A stretch of 7,032 nt of DNA. Origin: Desulfobacterales bacterium (GTDB lineage: Bacteria > Desulfobacterota > Desulfobacteria > Desulfobacterales > JAUWMJ01). The notes beneath the pieces were generated by a model, which was not told where the DNA came from, did not search any database, and saw only the letters and a program-made list of their open reading frames with translations. Both the position numbers and the translations under genes were made by a program. Within the stretch, counting starts at the first letter, position 1. Every line of letters begins with the position of its first letter. Positions 5,395-7,032 of the stretch are shown here, in pieces. The stretch spans positions 1 to 7,032 of the forward strand of contig JAUWMJ010000165.1 of the NCBI GenBank assembly GCA_030613225.1, written 5' to 3'.

Positions 5395-7032
5395 ATGAAT
5401 GAAGGCTTGTCAGTAGGCCAGGAAAAAATCGACGAACTTTGCATAAATACAATCCGTACACTTTCAATTGATGCGGTTCAAAAAGCCAACTCCGGACATC
5501 CCGGAGCACCAATGGGCCTTGCGCCTGCTGCCTATGTCCTGTGGACTAAGATTTTAAAGCATAACCCGCAAAATCCCGACTGGCCAAACAGGGATAGATT
5601 TGTCCTTTCAGGGGGGCATGCCTCCATGCTTCTTTACAGTCTTTTGTATCTTACAGGATATGATCTTAGCCTTGATGATTTAAAAAATTTCCGGCAATGG
5701 GAAAGCAAAACCCCGGGACACCCGGAATTTGCTCATACTCCCGGAGTTGAGACTACAACCGGACCCCTTGGACAGGGATTTTCAAATGCTGTGGGTATGG
5801 CTTTGGCCGAACAGTATCTTGCAGCTTGTTTTAACCGGAAAGATGCCGAAATCATAGACCACTATACATATATGTTTTGCGGAGACGGAGACATGATGGA
5901 AGGAATCTCATCCGAAGCCGCCTCCCTTGCCGGACACCTTGGACTGTCCAAACTGATTTGTATTTACGACGATAATAAAATCTCCATTGAAGGAAGCACG
6001 GATATCGCCTTCACGGAAGACGTGGCCCTTCGATTCAAATCTTACAACTGGCATGTGATTAAAGTTGATGACGGCAATGATATCGATTCCATTAAAAATG
6101 CTCTCGAAGAATCAAAGGCGGAAACAAAAAGGCCTTCTATGATTATGCTGCGCACCCAGATCGCTTTTGGCAGCCCCAACAAGCAGGGCTCTGCCGATGC
6201 CCACGGCGCTCCGCTGGGTGAAGAAGAAGTCCGCCTTACCAAGGAACGTCTGGGATTTCCCGTTGATAATTCTTTTCATGTGCCTGGGGAAGTTCTGGAT
6301 TTCTACCGTAAATGTGTAGAAATAGGAAATGCGGCCCAGTCACATTGGCAAAAGAAATTCGATGCCTATGAAACCGCGTATTCCGACCTGGCAGAGCAAT
6401 GGATTCATGCAATAAAAGGTAACCTTCCATCACAATGGAACTTAGATTTACCTGAATTTAAACCCGCTGACGGCCCAATGGCAACGCGAGCTGCATCAGG
6501 CAAAGTATTAAATGCAATTGCTGAAAAAATGCCTCTTCTTTTGGGCGGATCGGCTGATCTCGCCCCGTCTAACAAGACCGTTATAGAGTCTTCCTTTGAT
6601 TTTCAAAAAAACAGCTATAATGGGCGCAACATCCGTTTTGGCGTACGTGAACATGCAATGGGCGGAATCCTAAACGGTATCAGCCTTCATGGGGGACTTA
6701 AGCCTTACGGAGGCACTTTTCTCGTCTTTGCAGACTACATGCGTTCTTCCATACGGCTTGCCGGACTTATGAAACTTCCTGTGATCTATGTCTTTACCCA
6801 CGACAGCATTGCAGTGGGAGAAGACGGACCAACACACCAACCTGTTGACCAGATAGCCTCCCTGCGTGCCATACCGGGACTTACGGTTATTCGCCCGGCA
6901 GATGCTCTTGAAACAGCCGAAGCCTGGCGACTGGCTGTCAAGAATGCTGACGGTCCCGTTGCATTAATCTTAAGCCGTCAAAAACTTCCCATACTCGACA
7001 GAACCGAATATGCTCCTGCAGACGGGCTTGCA
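5395..7032 (+). CDS. tkt: Transketolase (3' partial)
   Basis: Thiamine-diphosphate enzyme that moves two-carbon ketol units between sugar phosphates in the non-oxidative pentose phosphate pathway; cytoplasmic. The window holds 546 codons and the frame is open at the edge. About 110-120 residues, the C-terminal domain, should lie beyond. Catalytic and binding residues known from the yeast enzyme can be placed: H35 (SGHPGAPMG), H75 (SGGHAS), H109 (TPGHPE), the thiamine motif GDG at 163-165 through N194, H270 (DAHGAPLG), E419 (FGVREHAMG, activates the cofactor), H469 (FTHDS) and H481 (GPTHQP). It is a full-length single-chain type, not the split N/C form seen in some anaerobes. The start has a good ribosome binding site and gives the usual N-terminus. 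It follows the radical SAM gene by 25 bp. Nothing suggests transfer or decay. Confidence 0.97.
   Translation, partial: MNEGLSVGQEKIDELCINTIRTLSIDAVQKANSGHPGAPMGLAPAAYVLWTKILKHNPQNPDWPNRDRFVLSGGHASMLLYSLLYLTGYDLSLDDLKNFRQWESKTPGHPEFAHTPGVETTTGPLGQGFSNAVGMALAEQYLAACFNRKDAEIIDHYTYMFCGDGDMMEGISSEAASLAGHLGLSKLICIYDDNKISIEGSTDIAFTEDVALRFKSYNWHVIKVDDGNDIDSIKNALEESKAETKRPSMIMLRTQIAFGSPNKQGSADAHGAPLGEEEVRLTKERLGFPVDNSFHVPGEVLDFYRKCVEIGNAAQSHWQKKFDAYETAYSDLAEQWIHAIKGNLPSQWNLDLPEFKPADGPMATRAASGKVLNAIAEKMPLLLGGSADLAPSNKTVIESSFDFQKNSYNGRNIRFGVREHAMGGILNGISLHGGLKPYGGTFLVFADYMRSSIRLAGLMKLPVIYVFTHDSIAVGEDGPTHQPVDQIASLRAIPGLTVIRPADALETAEAWRLAVKNADGPVALILSRQKLPILDRTEYAPADGLA

Noticed and set aside
6042..6433. 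Two minus-strand frames inside transketolase
   Set aside because: They are antisense to conserved transketolase sequence with no independent support.

Overview
The window looks like chromosomal DNA of a Gram-negative anaerobe, most likely a member of the Desulfobacterota (Desulfobacteraceae-like). This rests on the protein set: a cNMP/CBS/DUF294 signalling protein, a CdaA-YbbR fusion and a short radical SAM protein opening MHYEGNIIRPPSEA. It also rests on AT-leaning codon use (GC in the low-to-mid 40s by eye) and on intergenic repeats that resemble, from memory, elements common in that group. The lineage call is inference. No rRNA, tRNA, CRISPR array or transposase gene was seen.

Layout. (1) Positions 2-2239, + strand: the 3' part of a large signalling protein with two tandem cyclic-nucleotide-binding modules, a CBS pair, a GlnD-like nucleotidyltransferase domain and a DUF294 C-terminal domain; its start lies before the window. 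(2) Positions 2249-3807, - strand: a two-gene unit read towards gene 1. The first is a 113-aa protein made of two almost identical four-cysteine ribbons joined by an acidic linker. The second is a membrane diadenylate cyclase (CdaA type) fused to a YbbR domain. (3) Positions 3808-4201: a gene-free stretch holding the leader of the - strand unit, a small repeat relic, and a 202-bp MITE-like or structured element with imperfect inverted ends flanked by a 7-bp direct repeat. (4) Positions 4202-4417, + strand: a 71-aa acidic protein of unknown function with a strong ribosome binding site just outside that element. (5) Positions 4500-5369, + strand: a radical SAM protein with a CX4CX2C cluster motif. 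(6) Positions 5395-7032, + strand: transketolase, running off the window with all catalytic residues that fall inside it present.

Two nucleotide-signalling proteins meet tail to tail with 9 bp between their stop codons: a c-di-AMP synthase, and a cNMP-like sensor whose two phosphate-binding cassettes both lack the usual glutamate. The least explained items are the duplicated ribbon gene paired with the CdaA-YbbR fusion, and the inverted-repeat element next to the 71-aa gene. The transketolase/radical SAM side is metabolic. No clear defence or mobile gene system is visible.
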